DNA of 64,000 bases from JAZLJD01 sp045617725. GTDB lineage: Bacteria > Bacillota > Clostridia > Lachnospirales > Lachnospiraceae. The notes below the pieces were generated by a model that did not search any database, was not told where the DNA came from, and worked only from the letters and a program-made list of their open reading frames with translations. A program made the translations under genes and the position numbers. The first letter of the stretch is position 1. Each line of letters starts with the position of its first letter. The stretch lies in contig JAZLJD010000036.1 of NCBI GenBank assembly GCA_045617725.1, forward strand, positions 1 to 64,000. The letters run 5' to 3'. Shown piece after piece: positions 7,872 to 20,000 of this stretch.

Positions 7872-8897
7872 ATGCCATTTTATTTACTTCATACTCCCAT
7901 AACCCAACTGCATGTTGATGCCATTGTGATGCCTACCGCTTCCTCTACGGGAGCGGGGGAGGATTGCATTGCAACCTGGGACGTAGCAGGGGCGGATGCA
8001 GCTGCCCAGTATGTAATCTATGCTACCGGATTCCCTGGAAAGCATGTAATCCATGCCACCGGATTCCCCGGGAAGCATGTAATCCATGCTACCGAATTCC
8101 CTGGGAAGCATGCTTTTTTTGATGTGGAGAAGCGTGTACGGGAATGCTACCGGAGCATATTTAGGCTGGCACTTGAGAAGGAAGTACAGAGTTTGGCCAT
8201 CCCGATACCGGCGACGGAGTCAAGAGGCACCCCGAAGGGAGCGGTCGTACGGGCTGCTTTGGCGGAAGCGGAGACGTTTATGTCGGAACGGAATGGGGAT
8301 GTCTATCTCGTGGCTCCGGACGAATATTCCGGCATGCTTTCCGAGAAAGAGCGACGGGAGATTGAGAAATATTTAGACGATTGGGACTCCCCCGTGCAGA
8401 CCCTGGCGATTCCGCAGTTCATAAGGGCAAGAAGGCTGGGTAGAAAGGACTGCGAGGAAGAACGCCTGGTTGAAAATGACGCGGAGGAATTCCTTTGTGC
8501 CATGCCCATGTCCGCGGAGCGTAGCCTGGAGGACGTGATTGGTAATCTCGACAAAACCTTCATGGAACTGGTGTTTACATTCGCGGATGCGAAGGAAATT
8601 TCGGATGTGGAACTTCAGAAACGGTCCAACATCGGCAGGAAGGCTTTCTCGAAGCTTAAGTGTGGCACGACGAAGAATCCGAGCAAGTCGACTGCCCTGG
8701 CGCTGGCCATCGGGCTTCGGCTGAATCTCGACGAAACGAAGGATCTGCTTTCGCGGGCCGGACTTGCACTTTCGCCGTGCAGCCGGCAGGACCTTATCGT
8801 CCGGTACTTTATTGAAAAAAAGAATTACAACATATATGAAATAAATATCGCACTCTTTGAGTATGGGGAAGACCTGCTCGGATCGCAGGCTCCGTAA
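7872..8897 (+). CDS. Degenerate macro-domain protein with C-terminal helical (HTH-like) domain
   Basis: Residues 1-20 match the first macro-domain strand (ITQLHVDAIV). The KHVIHAT segments correspond to the KYVIHT strand of the macro fold, and a PKGAVVRAAL helix follows. The catalytic Asn and Gly-rich loop cannot be found, so ADP-ribose hydrolysis is unlikely. An 11-residue unit is present three times (33-bp tandem triplication, 8013-8111). The C-terminal half from about residue 220 resembles a helical domain often attached to macro domains in Clostridia (ELQKRSNIGRKAFSKL, then KSTALALAIGLRLNLDETKDL). It may bind nucleic acid or a partner. The product is 341 residues. The vWA gene downstream may be its functional partner. 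Confidence 0.65.
   Translation: MPFYLLHTPITQLHVDAIVMPTASSTGAGEDCIATWDVAGADAAAQYVIYATGFPGKHVIHATGFPGKHVIHATEFPGKHAFFDVEKRVRECYRSIFRLALEKEVQSLAIPIPATESRGTPKGAVVRAALAEAETFMSERNGDVYLVAPDEYSGMLSEKERREIEKYLDDWDSPVQTLAIPQFIRARRLGRKDCEEERLVENDAEEFLCAMPMSAERSLEDVIGNLDKTFMELVFTFADAKEISDVELQKRSNIGRKAFSKLKCGTTKNPSKSTALALAIGLRLNLDETKDLLSRAGLALSPCSRQDLIVRYFIEKKNYNIYEINIALFEYGEDLLGSQAP
8013..8111 (+). repeat. Three tandem 33-bp units inside the macro-like gene
   Basis: Units at 8013-8045, 8046-8078 and 8079-8111 each encode VIxATxFPGKH and differ by only a few bases. The period is a multiple of three, so the frame is kept. The unit covers the macro-domain strand that normally occurs once. Confidence 0.9.
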
Positions 8898-8974
8898 ATG
8901 TCGCCTGCCGGGCGACCGCACCACAGTCGATTTTCGTTATGATGACCTCAGAAACAGGCGAAAGCCATAATAGC

Positions 8975-8980
8975 AGGAGG
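8975..8980 (+). promoter_or_regulatory. Isolated AGGAGG ribosome binding site upstream of the repeats
   Basis: A perfect AGGAGG is followed at 7-nt spacing by GTG at 8988, which opens only a 16-codon frame (VKNAKHFSCDTLCRNP, stop at 9036-9038). The vWA gene, which has a weak site of its own, starts 230 bp further on. The repeat pair may have been inserted between this site and the vWA start codon. Confidence 0.5.
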
Positions 8981-8983
8981 TAA

Positions 8984-9205
8984 TAGTGTGAAAAATGCAA
9001 AGCATTTTTCATGCGACACTTTGTGTCGCAATCCGTAGCAGCTTCGCTGCAATGCAGTGAAGGGCTAAATATACCGGATTGCGAAATGCGGGGATAGTGT
9101 GAAAAATGCAAAGCATTTTTCATGCGACACTTTGTGTCGCAATCCGTAGCAGTTTCGCTGTAATACAGTGAAGGGCTAAATATACCGGATTGCGAAATGC
9201 GGGGA
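8984..9205. repeat. Two tandem copies of a 111-bp hairpin-rich element
   Basis: Copies at 8984-9094 and 9095-9205 differ by only a few bases. Each holds GAAAAATGC/GCATTTTTC around AAA, GCGACAC/GTGTCGC around TTT, a GCAGC/GCTGC hairpin (GCAG/CTGT in copy 2), and an outer CAATCCG/CGGATTG pair. Each copy could fold into a multi-hairpin RNA. This looks like a mobile extragenic palindromic element, tandemly duplicated, rather than a gene. Confidence 0.85.
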
Positions 9206-9210
9206 TTATT

Positions 9211-9885
9211 ATGAACGAAAATTTGACGGAACTTGTTTTTATCCTTGATCGGAGCGGCTCGATGAGCGGGCTTGAGTCCGATACAATCGGCGGGTTCAAC
9301 TCGATGATTGAGAAGCAGCAGAAGGTCGAGGGCGAAGTCCTTGTGTCGACGATACTGTTTGATGACCGATGTGAGGTACTTCATGACCGCGTAAGGATTT
9401 CCGAAGTGCCAAAAATGACAGAGGACGACTATAGCGTGCGAGGCTGTACGGCGCTTCTGGACGCTGTGGGCGGGGCGATTCATCATATCGGGAACGTGCA
9501 CAAATATGTGCGTGAGGAGGATTGCCCGGCCAAAACGCTTTTTGTCATCACGACGGACGGTTTGGAGAATGCAAGCAAGGAGTACAGATACGAAGATGTC
9601 AAGAAGTTGGTTGAGAAGCAGAAGGAGAAGTACAATTGGGAATTCCTTTTCCTGGGCGCCAATATTGATGCAATAGAAGTAGCCTCACACATGGGAATCA
9701 GCCGGGAACGTGCTACGAACTTTAACTGTGATTCGAAGGGAATTGCCTTAACTTTTGATAGCCTTTCTGTTGCGATTCCTCAGTTCACGCGCTGCAAGAG
9801 TTCGGAGGTGGATGCACTAATGGCCGGCGAGAGCTGGAAGAAGAAAATCTCCGAGGATTACGAGCAAAGAAGTGCCTCCCACTGA
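9211..9885 (+). CDS. von Willebrand factor A domain protein
   Basis: The 224-residue protein is a single vWA domain. The metal-ion (MIDAS) motif is complete: DRSGSMS near the N-terminus, Thr in GCTALLDAVG, and Asp in TTDGLEN. Such domains bind partners through a bound divalent cation. There is no signal peptide, so it acts in the cytoplasm. ATG at 9211 is preferred over the in-frame ATG at 9190, which lies inside the second 111-bp repeat. Its position after the macro/HTH-like gene suggests a two-gene module, but the partner is unknown. Confidence 0.8.
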   Translation: MNENLTELVFILDRSGSMSGLESDTIGGFNSMIEKQQKVEGEVLVSTILFDDRCEVLHDRVRISEVPKMTEDDYSVRGCTALLDAVGGAIHHIGNVHKYVREEDCPAKTLFVITTDGLENASKEYRYEDVKKLVEKQKEKYNWEFLFLGANIDAIEVASHMGISRERATNFNCDSKGIALTFDSLSVAIPQFTRCKSSEVDALMAGESWKKKISEDYEQRSASH

Positions 9886-10014
9886 CCTCTGTTCATATCC
9901 AAAACATGTCACTCCATTAATGAACGCCTGAGGGAATCAAACTATTTGCAAAAAACCAGTATGAGCGTTTCTAAATAACCGGACCTTTTACGAAGGATGT
10001 TTTCGTGAGAACGA

Positions 10015-10060
10015 GTTTCAAAAACGTAGGCGTAGCAGGCTACGTCGAGGCTTTTGAAAC
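10015..10060. repeat. Structured hairpin sequence
   Basis: GTTTCAAAA at 10015 pairs with TTTTGAAAC ending at 10060, and an inner CGTAGC/GCTACG pair surrounds the tip. Another small hairpin (GTTTTCGTGAGAAC) lies just upstream. It could be part of a structured RNA or a small palindromic element. No T-run follows. Confidence 0.5.
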
Positions 10061-10430
10061 GAAGTAATCGCGGAAACAGCCGAGCAATAAAGTCTGGTTA
10101 ATTTAAAACGTGAATACTAGGGCCGAGAAATAATTCTCAGCCCATACAAAAACGATGTTTTTGAGTTCATGTATAAATGCTAGTTGTCCATATTCGGATT
10201 CCAGTCATCCGATTTCTGATATGTCAGTTTCCATCCGGTTCCGTTTAAATCCATGGAAATTATGTCATGGGCTTCATATAAATGATGACATAAATAAGGA
10301 AGGCTAAATCATTGTATGCTTTGTTCTTCATTGCCTGTTTCCTCTGCGTGTCGGATCTGTTTCGGGATTAGCAACAAATTGTAAATGACATGAACAGTAT
10401 ATTGAACTAATCGTAAATATAGTGATTCTG

Positions 10431-10480
10431 AAAATTCACATCGGGAATCGTGCGGTTACGCGATTCCCGATGTGAATTTT
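10431..10480. repeat. Perfect 20-bp stem palindrome
   Basis: Two 20-nt arms (10431-10450 and 10461-10480) are exact reverse complements around a 10-nt loop. The arms contain CATCGGG/CCCGATG, the same ends as the shorter units downstream and the one after the giant gene. It is not followed by a T-run. Confidence 0.85.
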
Positions 10481-10501
10481 CGCGTATTTTGGAGGTTTTT
10501 T

Positions 10502-10975
10502 CATCGGGATTTTGAGAGGATGGATTTTCCGATGTCGCGGAGGGCAGGAATCCGGGCGAAAATACATCGAGAAAGATGGGTTGGGGGGTGTCCCGATGCC
10601 CGGAGCGCAGGAACCCAATCAGAAATACATCGAGAAAGATGGGTTTGGGGGTATCCCGATGCCCGGAGAGCCGAAGAGTGCAGGGGGAGTGCAGGAGGAG
10701 TGCAGGAATCCAGTCAGAAATACATCGAGAAAGATGGGTTGGGGGTATCCCGATGCCCGGAGAGCCTAGAGGAGAGCCGGAGGTGGCCCAGAGGAGAGCC
10801 GAAGGGGGCCGGAGGAGAGCCGAAGAGTGCAGGGGGAGAGCCGGGGGAGTGCAGGAATCCAGTCAGAAATACATCGAGAAAGAAGGGTTGGGGGTATTCC
10901 GATGCCCGGAGAGCCGAAGAGAACCGGGGGAGAGCCGAGGAGAGCAGGAGGAGTGCCCGGATGCCCGGGACTTAA
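10502..10975. repeat. Cluster of about 34-bp CATCG...CCCGATG units with purine-rich spacers
   Basis: Units lie at 10502-10534, 10565-10598, 10628-10661, 10723-10755 and 10872-10904. The last four share CATCGAGAAAGANGGGTTNGG then CCGATGCCCGGAG. Each could form a short hairpin closed by CATCG/CGATG. The spacers are built from GGAGAGCCGAAGAG-like and GTGCAGG-like words repeated irregularly. A related unit sits 13 bp after the stop codon of the giant gene. Confidence 0.8.
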
Positions 10976-11011
10976 CCAAAAATTAGCAATGTCCACAAAC
11001 CGGACTTGATG

Positions 11012-11020
11012 TGCTATAAT
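11012..11020 (+). promoter_or_regulatory. Extended -10 promoter of the giant surface gene
   Basis: TGCTATAAT gives an extended -10 element (TGnTATAAT) 56 bp before the start codon. No good -35 lies 17 bp upstream, as is allowed for extended -10 promoters. Confidence 0.5.
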
Positions 11021-11076
11021 CCAACTCTGTATGGCTTGTACTATAAGCAAAATCAATTTTGTTAGGAGAATGTTGT

Positions 11077-14000
11077 ATGCGAAAGAGACTATCCAGAATA
11101 TTTGCTTTGTTTTTGGCGGCAGTATTGTGCTTCACTTCCATCGACGTGGAAGCGTTTGCGGCAATCGGAAGTACGCCGGCATTTTCAGAGGAAATGCTCA
11201 CGGAGATGGAGAAAATCACCGGAGACAGAAGCGAGGCTGAGTTTATACTTCAGACCTTGTACGAAAACGGTATCGTAGACCGGAAAGGAATGCCCGTAGA
11301 CGGTGGAAACTTCGATGTAAACGGAGTGACCATGACCCCGGACGAGCTGCGTTTGGTGGCTGCGTCCCATGTTGAGGACGCGGACGAGGCGGTTTGGGTC
11401 GACGGAACGAAGGTATCATGGCGGTTTTTGCAGAGCTTATATGCAATTAAGGACATGCAGGATGCCATGAATGAGGCCACGGTGCACCAGTATACCCTGA
11501 GCAAGGACCAGGTAGCCGACTTTACGAAGAGCCTACTTTTGGGCGATGTGAATATTTCCGGAGACTCCGGAATGCTCATGAGCCTGCTTTCGGCGCCGGT
11601 TCCCGGAACGGATACACCCGCAGAAGGCATGAGCAGAATCTACCTTACCGAGACCGAAACGGACGGTATTTACAAGGTAAATGTTGTCCTGACCACGGAG
11701 AAGTTCGGCGGTCAGATCTTAAGCGATTACAACATGGATACACATGCAGATATGACCTATTCCTTCAAGGACATGCACGTCATGAAGGATTCTTTGGGCA
11801 ACCTGTACATCGATGTTAAGCCCCTTTCCGGAGCCAAAAAGGAAGAGGCGTCCCGTGTTACGATTAACCTCGGTATTGACGGAGTCTACGGAACAGGCGG
11901 AAACTTCAATAACTCGGACTCTGTGAACTTCGAGTATAACAGTGGTCAAATAACCACAAAGGAAAAAGGAAAAGAGATTATCCAGTTTAGTATCGATGCC
12001 ATTCGAGATACAACGGTCGGAGCCTGCTCTGTAGAATTTACCGTTCAGAACGGTGCACTTGACCCCACCAAGAAGGTTTTGATTTCGACGGCCGATGTCA
12101 TTGATTCCCAATATGATCCGGCGACTGCACAGGACACTATCACAATCTCTTTTGCAGACGGCCAGGACCGCGTTCATATCAATTACCTTTATGCGAACCT
12201 GACGGATTGCTGGGACAAGGATGTTCTTTACAAGTGTGAGGACTGGGATACCGTTGAAATGGTAACCTACGCTACTTTTACGAATTGTAAGAACTGTGTT
12301 GTAGGTCTTGAACATCATAAAAGCGGAGAGAATTCCTATGTGGATTATGTAAATAATTACGGAACCTATGTTACATATCCGCTTGCTTTTGCCCGCAAGG
12401 ACAATGAAGCTATTTATTTCACGGGAGAAGATAACAGCATTACAAATCGTGTTGATTTCTTCTCAGATCCCACACAGGGAATTCACCCTGAGGTTGTAAT
12501 ACCGGCAGGTACGTATCACAAAGGTGACCGTATTCCGGTTATGATTAAGCTCAATACCTGGATTGTGAATGATACAACCGGTATTGGAGCAACGGTTGAC
12601 TTAAATTCCTATCCGGGCGCAGGCACTTCCGCACAGGTGCACTCCCACAGAAATCTTCTCAATACACATAAAGTGGACCGACTTTATTTCGATTATGTGG
12701 CAGCCAGCAATTTGAATTCCTTTACCATTAATGCGTCTACACTGAACATCGTAGGAAATGACGGGGATACCGAGCACTTCCATTACTGGGAGGATAGCGA
12801 GTACCCGACCCAGATTACGAAACTGGAATACGCGAATGCTGAGTTTAACGCGGACGGAACGGATGCGAATGCACACATCAGTACACCCGATAAGCTCTTA
12901 ACCTTTGATGCAACGCAGGCATCTTATGTTTTGAAAGAGGACGGAGAGTATTATTTACGTATTCCCGTAGCCGATGTCAGCCTGGATTATCTGGCATGGC
13001 TTTGTGCAGATATTGGAACCGAAAGCGGAACCGACCGAAGCTATGTTAAGAGCATTTTGAGCAAGGTGACCGATTCCGAAGGCAATGCTTCCTACAACAA
13101 AGTATATGTGGAAGTAAGCCCGGATGTAGTTGAATATGACGATCAGTTTACGGGACAGCATGTTAAATATAACGAGAAACCCGTAGCAATCTATACCAAG
13201 GCCGAGCTGGACGCTTCCAACGAAGTGAACATGGGCGGAACCATCGAATTCATCGGTATTCGTGATATCGGAGGAAGCGAGGACCTTTCGACCTGGCAGA
13301 ATTCCGTCGTTACGGAGAAACTGAGCAGAGGTGAACTGTGCAGATTCATCAATATTGCCGCACTTTACGATGGATATATTGACAAATACGACTCTTCCTT
13401 CAACAACGTACTTATTAACAATCGTGATCGTTCGGTTAGTAAGTACTGGATTTTCCCCTGCTTTGATTTTGCCAAGGCATATGTAAAAGAAGAGAATGTA
13501 AAAGTTGCTTACGATTCAATCTGGCAGCATTATTTGGATACTACGGATACGAATCCGGCGACCATGAACAACATTCCCAAGCTTGTGCTGAACCAGTACA
13601 GTGCCTATACCGAGGGACGTGGCCCGCTTACTCTTTCCTACATTGCAGATGAAAAGAACGCAGCAGGCCTTACGCTTGAGAACAATTCCGCAGAATATTA
13701 TTCCTGGGAATCCAGCAATACGGATATTGCAACCATAGCAAACACGGAACAGGACGGCATTCAGACCGGTGTGATTTCCTTTACCGGCAATACCGGTGAC
13801 GTTTATTTCACCCTGAAGCATCAGGACTGCGAGACCGGCTGGAAGTCCGCAACCATTACGGTAGCGGAAGCAACCGAGCCGTATATTTACGTGCCCGTTA
13901 CTTCAAACCCCATCGTGGCATTGAAGGGTGACGGCGCCAATGTTTATTTTGTATCAAACATTCCCTCTTACAATGAGGCTGTGAATGCAGGCAGCAAGAC

Positions 14001-17000
14001 CGAGTATTTCTTACAGCTTTACAAGTGTGGCACGGACGGTAAGAAGACAGGCGACGGAATTCTGGAGAATCCCATAAAGCTCGAAGCTACCGTAGCAGCG
14101 CCTCAGAATTTCTTTACGATTCCGGCAAATATTCTGAATGATGTTTCCGAATCCGGTGAATTCAGTTATGTGGCTGAGATTACCGCCAAATACACAGGCC
14201 GTGCATATGAAGTAAACAAGGATATGCCTGCGGACCTTTTGAAGAATAACGGAGACAATACCTTCGACTTCTATGCAACCGCCCAAATCAAGGTTAAGAA
14301 TGCACCTGTTCGGGCCGAAATGAACAAGCTCACAAGCAACTATCTCCTGGATAATGCGCCTATCAATGTAAGCTGGCTCGTCAAAGGAGAGGTTTCCGAT
14401 ACGGCGACGTGGAACCTTACGGTTACGGATGAGAACGGTACCGAGGTTTACAAAACCAGTGGCACGGGCTCCGATGGCAGACCTTCCCAGTATACCATTC
14501 CCGCCGGAATTATTTCCGAGGACAATGCGCTTAAAAATAATACGCTAAAGAAAATCTACACCATCAGCTTTGCAATCAGCAACGACCCTGAAAACGAAGG
14601 TTACTCCGTTGCTTCGACCATGGTGTATGTATATAACAGCAAGGCACTCGACATTCTGGTACAAACCAATCATCACTCCACCACAGTGAGTGCGGATGGC
14701 AATAAAGTAAAGCTCGATAATGAGCCCTATGTACAGAGTGAGGCAGATGACAAGGGTGTTCTTGATATCGCTCTTGCAACCCTTCAGACCGATATTACCT
14801 TAAAGGCTGCCGTAAGTATCAACTACGGTGATTACGTCTGGGGTCTTGTTTCCGACCAGCTGGAGTGGCAGGCAACGGATGTCGACCCGGAAATAGATGC
14901 TGCAAACCTTTATTATTCGCAGGGCGGAATTTATACAAATATTGATTATTCTCTTTTGCCTTCCTATATGCCCATAAGCTCCTTCGCACTGGTTGGTGAG
15001 GTAGAAGGTAAGAGTATCATTACGGCAAAACATGCCAAAACCAACCTTACCACGAGCATCGAAGTAGATGTTAAGAGACTGGAGAACAAGTTCTATCTGT
15101 TCCAGTTCTATCCTCTTTACAAGACCTCGTTTACTTATACCGACGGTAAGGGCGAAGAGAAGACGGTTACCTCCGACGACAACGGACAGCTTGCACTGTA
15201 CGAGCCCGACGGAATCGATCCTAACAGCCTTATGTACTATAACTCCAACCGGACGGTGGGCGGGAGAACCTTATATTACTCGGGTATTTCTTCAGCCGTA
15301 TACCTCTTAAGCGGTGAGCGAAACAGTGCTCTGGGCGAGACCTATCCTGTAAACGTTCTCGAGCTTACCAAGATGGAAGAGGCAGATATCTTCATCAAGA
15401 CTCCGGACGGAAAGCCGCTTGCCAATACGGACGTTACCGTACATGGTGGTATCTTCTTTAAGAAAGACTATAACGATCATGCTGATAAGTATGAGGACGG
15501 AAAGCTTGTCAAGATTTCCGGATACGAGTACCAGCCTCAGATCGACCTTCTTACTCCGGAACAGGCAGCAGATTCGGAAGAAAACGAACAGGGCGATCCC
15601 GCTACCTCAAACGGACTTGAGGCGCTTACCTTTAAGACCGATGCCAACGGTATGATTTCCGTTGTTCTTAACATGCAGCAGCTTAAGGACAGCTTCCAAC
15701 AGTTGTATCCCGGCGAGGATATTATGTTCGTGCTCCAGATGGAGTTCGCAGACGATGAATATAAACCCGTTGTTGTCAGCCATACCCTTTTGGATTCGGA
15801 CGGCAACGCTTCCGCCGCTTCGGTAGTTACTCTGGAATCCACGAAGGACAAAATCCTTGAGAACAAGGGCGGTATGTACTACCCCAAGGAAATCAAGAGA
15901 GTAGAGCCGTATATCACAAGCATTACGGAAACAAGAGAAGTATCTGCAGGCAGATGGGTTCCTATGACCATCGATAAGGACGTTACGGCTCTGGGCTCCG
16001 ATCAGGAGAACCCCGTAAGACGCCTCAGCTTCCGCACCATGCTGTGGAGCTATGACAACCTTATCAACGAATCAACCACAGATACACAGAGCTCCAAGAA
16101 GACTGATTTTGACAAATACAGTGTTTACCTTTCCGACGTTCTGAAGGGTACCGAGCACAACAAGAGTCTCGGCCAGAACGAAGCACAGCAGTCTTCCAAA
16201 CTTTGGTACTATCCGTTCTCGACGATTGCATTCGCCGATACGGTTATGGACTTAAACGAAAATAACTACTACAAGAAGAGCAAGATCGGCGACCTCTGGC
16301 TTCCGTACGAATCCTCGGTTTCTGTAGACTTTGCAGTATTCTGCGATTATGGAACGAGTGGCCAAAAAATATCATTCCGTACGAAGTTCCCTTACAAGAT
16401 TGCCAATAACCTTAAGGCTCCGAAGATTTCGGAGGACGCTAACTTCAGCGCGAATGTGCTGGCTTACCTGGAAGGCCTTAAAGGAAATGAAGAGTTCAAA
16501 CTGAACGATGTCGTTCCCGGCGGTGATATGCTTGCCACTTCCATGGCCTATATCTCCGGCCTGTGCACAGGCGGCGATTATCAGGTCAACATGATGATCT
16601 GTCCTTCCGCAGACCCCGGCGTGTACAAAGTATTAGTCACTCTGGGCGACGAGAGCGGTATCTTTACGTGGGACGATGCCAATGAAGGCGAGGAAATCGA
16701 GGAAGGCGTTATGACCCACTTCGGAAACCTCGACCCGAAAGACCTCAACGAAGCCATGGATGAATTCATGGGCGTCGAAAAAGAGGAAGACGATGATGAT
16801 AAAGTGAAGGTTAAGTTCGCAGGTGCGTTAATCGGTGAAGCAAGACTTCAGGACGATCATAAATCCTGGGACTACACCATCACAGGCGGTAGCATTTCCA
16901 TGGGCGTTGAGTTTAAGCCCCTTGAAACTACGGAGAACTTCCTGGTAGGTCCTGTACCCGTAACGATTTCTTTTGCCGCAAGTGCAAGCCTTATGAAGTC

Positions 17001-20000
17001 CTTTACGGTTGATCAGATTTATCTTCAGAGATACATCGACAGCGAAGGAAAGCTCGTATACGAAGAAAAAGACGAGACCGGCTACGCTGTAAATGAAAAA
17101 TATGATGTTGAAAAAACGTATGGCTTCCTGACCGACTCGACGCTTACAGGCGAGGTTGAGGCCTTTGCCGGTATCGGTTTCGACTATTCGGTCATCGCAC
17201 TTAAGATTGGTATTTCAGGAAAGCTTACGGCCAAAGGATATTACGCAATTGGTATTACCGGAGCGACCGGACCTATGTTTGGCGCCGGAATCCAGCTTGA
17301 AGGTGGTATTGCCCTTCAGTTCAAGGCATCCATTCTGTTCGTAGATTACGTGGAAGAATTCGCGTCCGTTCAGTTTGGCGCCGGAATCCAGTCAGATTCC
17401 TATCAGAAGCTGGCAAGTATGTTCCACAGCCCGACCATGCAGGACGACACCTATGCGGGTGGTTTTGCAAGCGGTACGGCAACCTTCATGAACAAGGAAG
17501 CATCGGCCGATACCGGAGACCCGATGCTGATGGCAAGAGGCGAAAGCATCTTCAAGAAATTTACACAGGAATCGGGTAACTTCGGAGAGATTTCCCTTTC
17601 GGATGATGGTAAGTTTATTTTCTTCTCCGATAACTATACGGCCAGCTACGCAAGCAATACCGGTTCCAACAACGGCCCTATCATTGATACAACACGCCCG
17701 GATGCGGTAAGTGGCAATGATAAAGGCGATTTCGGACATTTCTATCTGGATGGCTCCGGAAGTGACGGCAATTATTTTGCAGCATGGACCGTACAGACGC
17801 AGCAGGGAGCAGAAGGAACCGTTCCTGCAGCAGACAGCTTGGCAGAGCTTGCCATTGCACTAAACTCTACGGAAATTGATGCCGCAGTTTACAATCCGAC
17901 AACGGAAGAATGGACCGCAACCCGACTTACCGACAATACGGCTCCGGATATGTCCCCTGCCGTAGCTTCTTACGGAAACAAGGCAATTGTTGCTTGGAGA
18001 AGCTTGTACGGATCGGATACAACGAACCCGCTTAACTTCAACGTTGACGATAATATCGTATTTAAGACTTATGATGGCAGCAACTGGTCTTCCAAGGCTA
18101 CAATCGCTTACAACGGTACCGCCAATGGCAAGGTACAGGCACTCGATGCTTGTATGCTTTCCGATGGTACGGCTGTAATCGCATTTACCGTTCAGACCGA
18201 TCCCGAAGGCAAGACCGAAGGACTTGAGACCTACTACTCGGTTGTTAACCCGGACGGAACCGTATTGACTGCCAATGCTTCGAGTGCAGCCGATCGTGCA
18301 GATGATAACGTTAAGGTTATTTCCGTAGGAGATGAGGCAATCATCGCCTGGTATACCGACGAATGTGCAGACGGCAGAGAAGGAAACGACATCCGACTTC
18401 TGGGCGTTAAGGCCGGCGGTCAGCTCGACGTAGAACTTCCCGAAAGCGTAACGGCAATTGATGCTACGTTACGTGTAACGAATAACTTTGCACTTACGGG
18501 TGCTTCGAAGGCAGACCTTACCATCGGCTGGTCCGTTCCGTATGTAACGACGAACGAAGAGGGCGAGAATGAGACCCGAAGCATCGTATATGTATCGAAA
18601 CTTTGCCGCGAACCTGAATCCGGCAAGTATACACTTACCACCCCTTCCGAGATGTATGTGACGAGTGCGGGAATCAGTGTCGACAGCTTCCTTCTTTTTG
18701 GCGAAGCCGGCACGAACAAGGTATCCGCATATCTTTCAGAAACCGCATACACCGGCAGCCTGACGAAGGTAGGAACGCTCACGGCCGAGCAGGTAATCGT
18801 GCGCAGTGACTATGCAGCCGGCGCAGAAGGCGATGCAGCTTACCAGAAGGATTTGGATACCTTTAAGGAGCTCTATCCGGATGGAATCGACGTGAACAGA
18901 ATCCCCGGATTCTTCAAGTTTGAGAAGAAGACGGTAACCTTAAAGGATGAACTGACGCTGGTTAACGTATATTACGACCAGGCGACGGTTATTCCGGGCA
19001 TCACGATTCCGGTAATTTATACACTTAAGAACACAGGTATCGGCAAGATTGTGAACGTTCAGATTGACGAACAGGTCGAGCCCATTAACCTGGAGCCCAA
19101 CCAGCAGACCACGGTTACGGTGCTCACCACGATTGCTGTTCCCGCTGTGGATCATGAATTTACGATTTCCGATCCTTCCGGCTCGAACAAGTTTGAGAAG
19201 ACGACCGGCGTACTGCGATTTGATATTCCGCAGGTTAACATCGAAGAAGCTTCCGTAGTCAATGAAGGCGAAGGCGTGAGAACCGTATCCGTCCTTCTTC
19301 AGAACGATTCGTATGTTCCGCTGGAAACCAGTGAGAAGAAGCTGGAAATTGAATTGTATACCGACCTGGGCATGAGAACGCAGCTCGGCGAGACGATCGT
19401 CGTAGATGAGAAAGAGCTGGTCGATCTGGACGCTGAAACCGTTTCGTTCGACATTAAGATCAGCGATTATGTAAATGCTTACAATGCACAGACGGAGGAC
19501 AAGATTAAGGTAGGTACCGAGGACGAAATTCCCGACGGTGGTCTGGGTCTCGTTGCAATCGCACGAGTTAAGGAAGACAAGGCCGACGGACGTGTTCTCT
19601 ATGAGAATTACAAGCCGGTAACCCTTAAGTCCATGATTCGTGATCCCGAAACACCGATTGTTACGAACATCAGCAACCCTGTAATTACGCCCGCTGATGC
19701 AAGTAAGCCCGGCGAAAAAGGAACTATAACCGGCACAGGATTGATTCGCAACGATTCAATCATTGACCGCGGAACGAAGTATTATTGGATTACCCTTACC
19801 GATCAGGAAGACAAGGTAATTGCAAGAGAGCTTGTTACGGCTGCTCTGACTCCTGAGCATGAAGTACAGTTCGAGTATGGTTTTGAACTGGATAATCTTT
19901 CCGCTTACAAGGAAATGAAGTTCGAAGAGGCTACCGTAAACGGTCTCGGCACACCCGAATCGGATGCATATGATTTTGGTGGCTGGTATACGACGGCAGC

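Larger units (their letters stand above)
9886..11011. other. Repeat-rich intergenic region without a convincing gene
   Basis: The 1.1 kb between the vWA gene and the giant surface gene has no supported coding region. It contains a hairpin at 10015-10060, a short hairpin at 10120-10143, a 20-bp-stem palindrome at 10431-10480, and a GC-rich purine-biased repeat block at 10502-10975. A minus-strand frame at 10180-10254 encodes a 24-residue peptide ending in DDWNPNMDN, which could be a gene remnant. Frames open across 10472-10986 exist in all three plus-strand phases and are a product of the stop-poor repeats. Confidence 0.6.

Noticed and set aside
8988..9038. 16-codon frame with a perfect ribosome binding site, as a real small gene
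   Set aside because: The same codons recur in the second 111-bp repeat without a ribosome binding site, so it is more likely a by-product of the hairpin element. It is kept only as a possible leader.
8984..9205. Tandem repeats considered as a CRISPR array
   Set aside because: Only two directly adjoining 111-bp units with no spacers and no cas genes.
10180..10254. 24-residue minus-strand peptide ending DDWNPNMDN
   Set aside because: It has no ribosome binding site and is preceded by a stop close upstream. It could be a gene fragment, but there is too little to name.
10472..10986. Open frames of 60-167 codons in all three plus-strand phases
   Set aside because: They follow the GC-rich repeat units, have no ribosome binding site, and translate the same repeat in three phases (RNTSRK, KYIEKDG). 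They come from lack of stop codons in the repeat.
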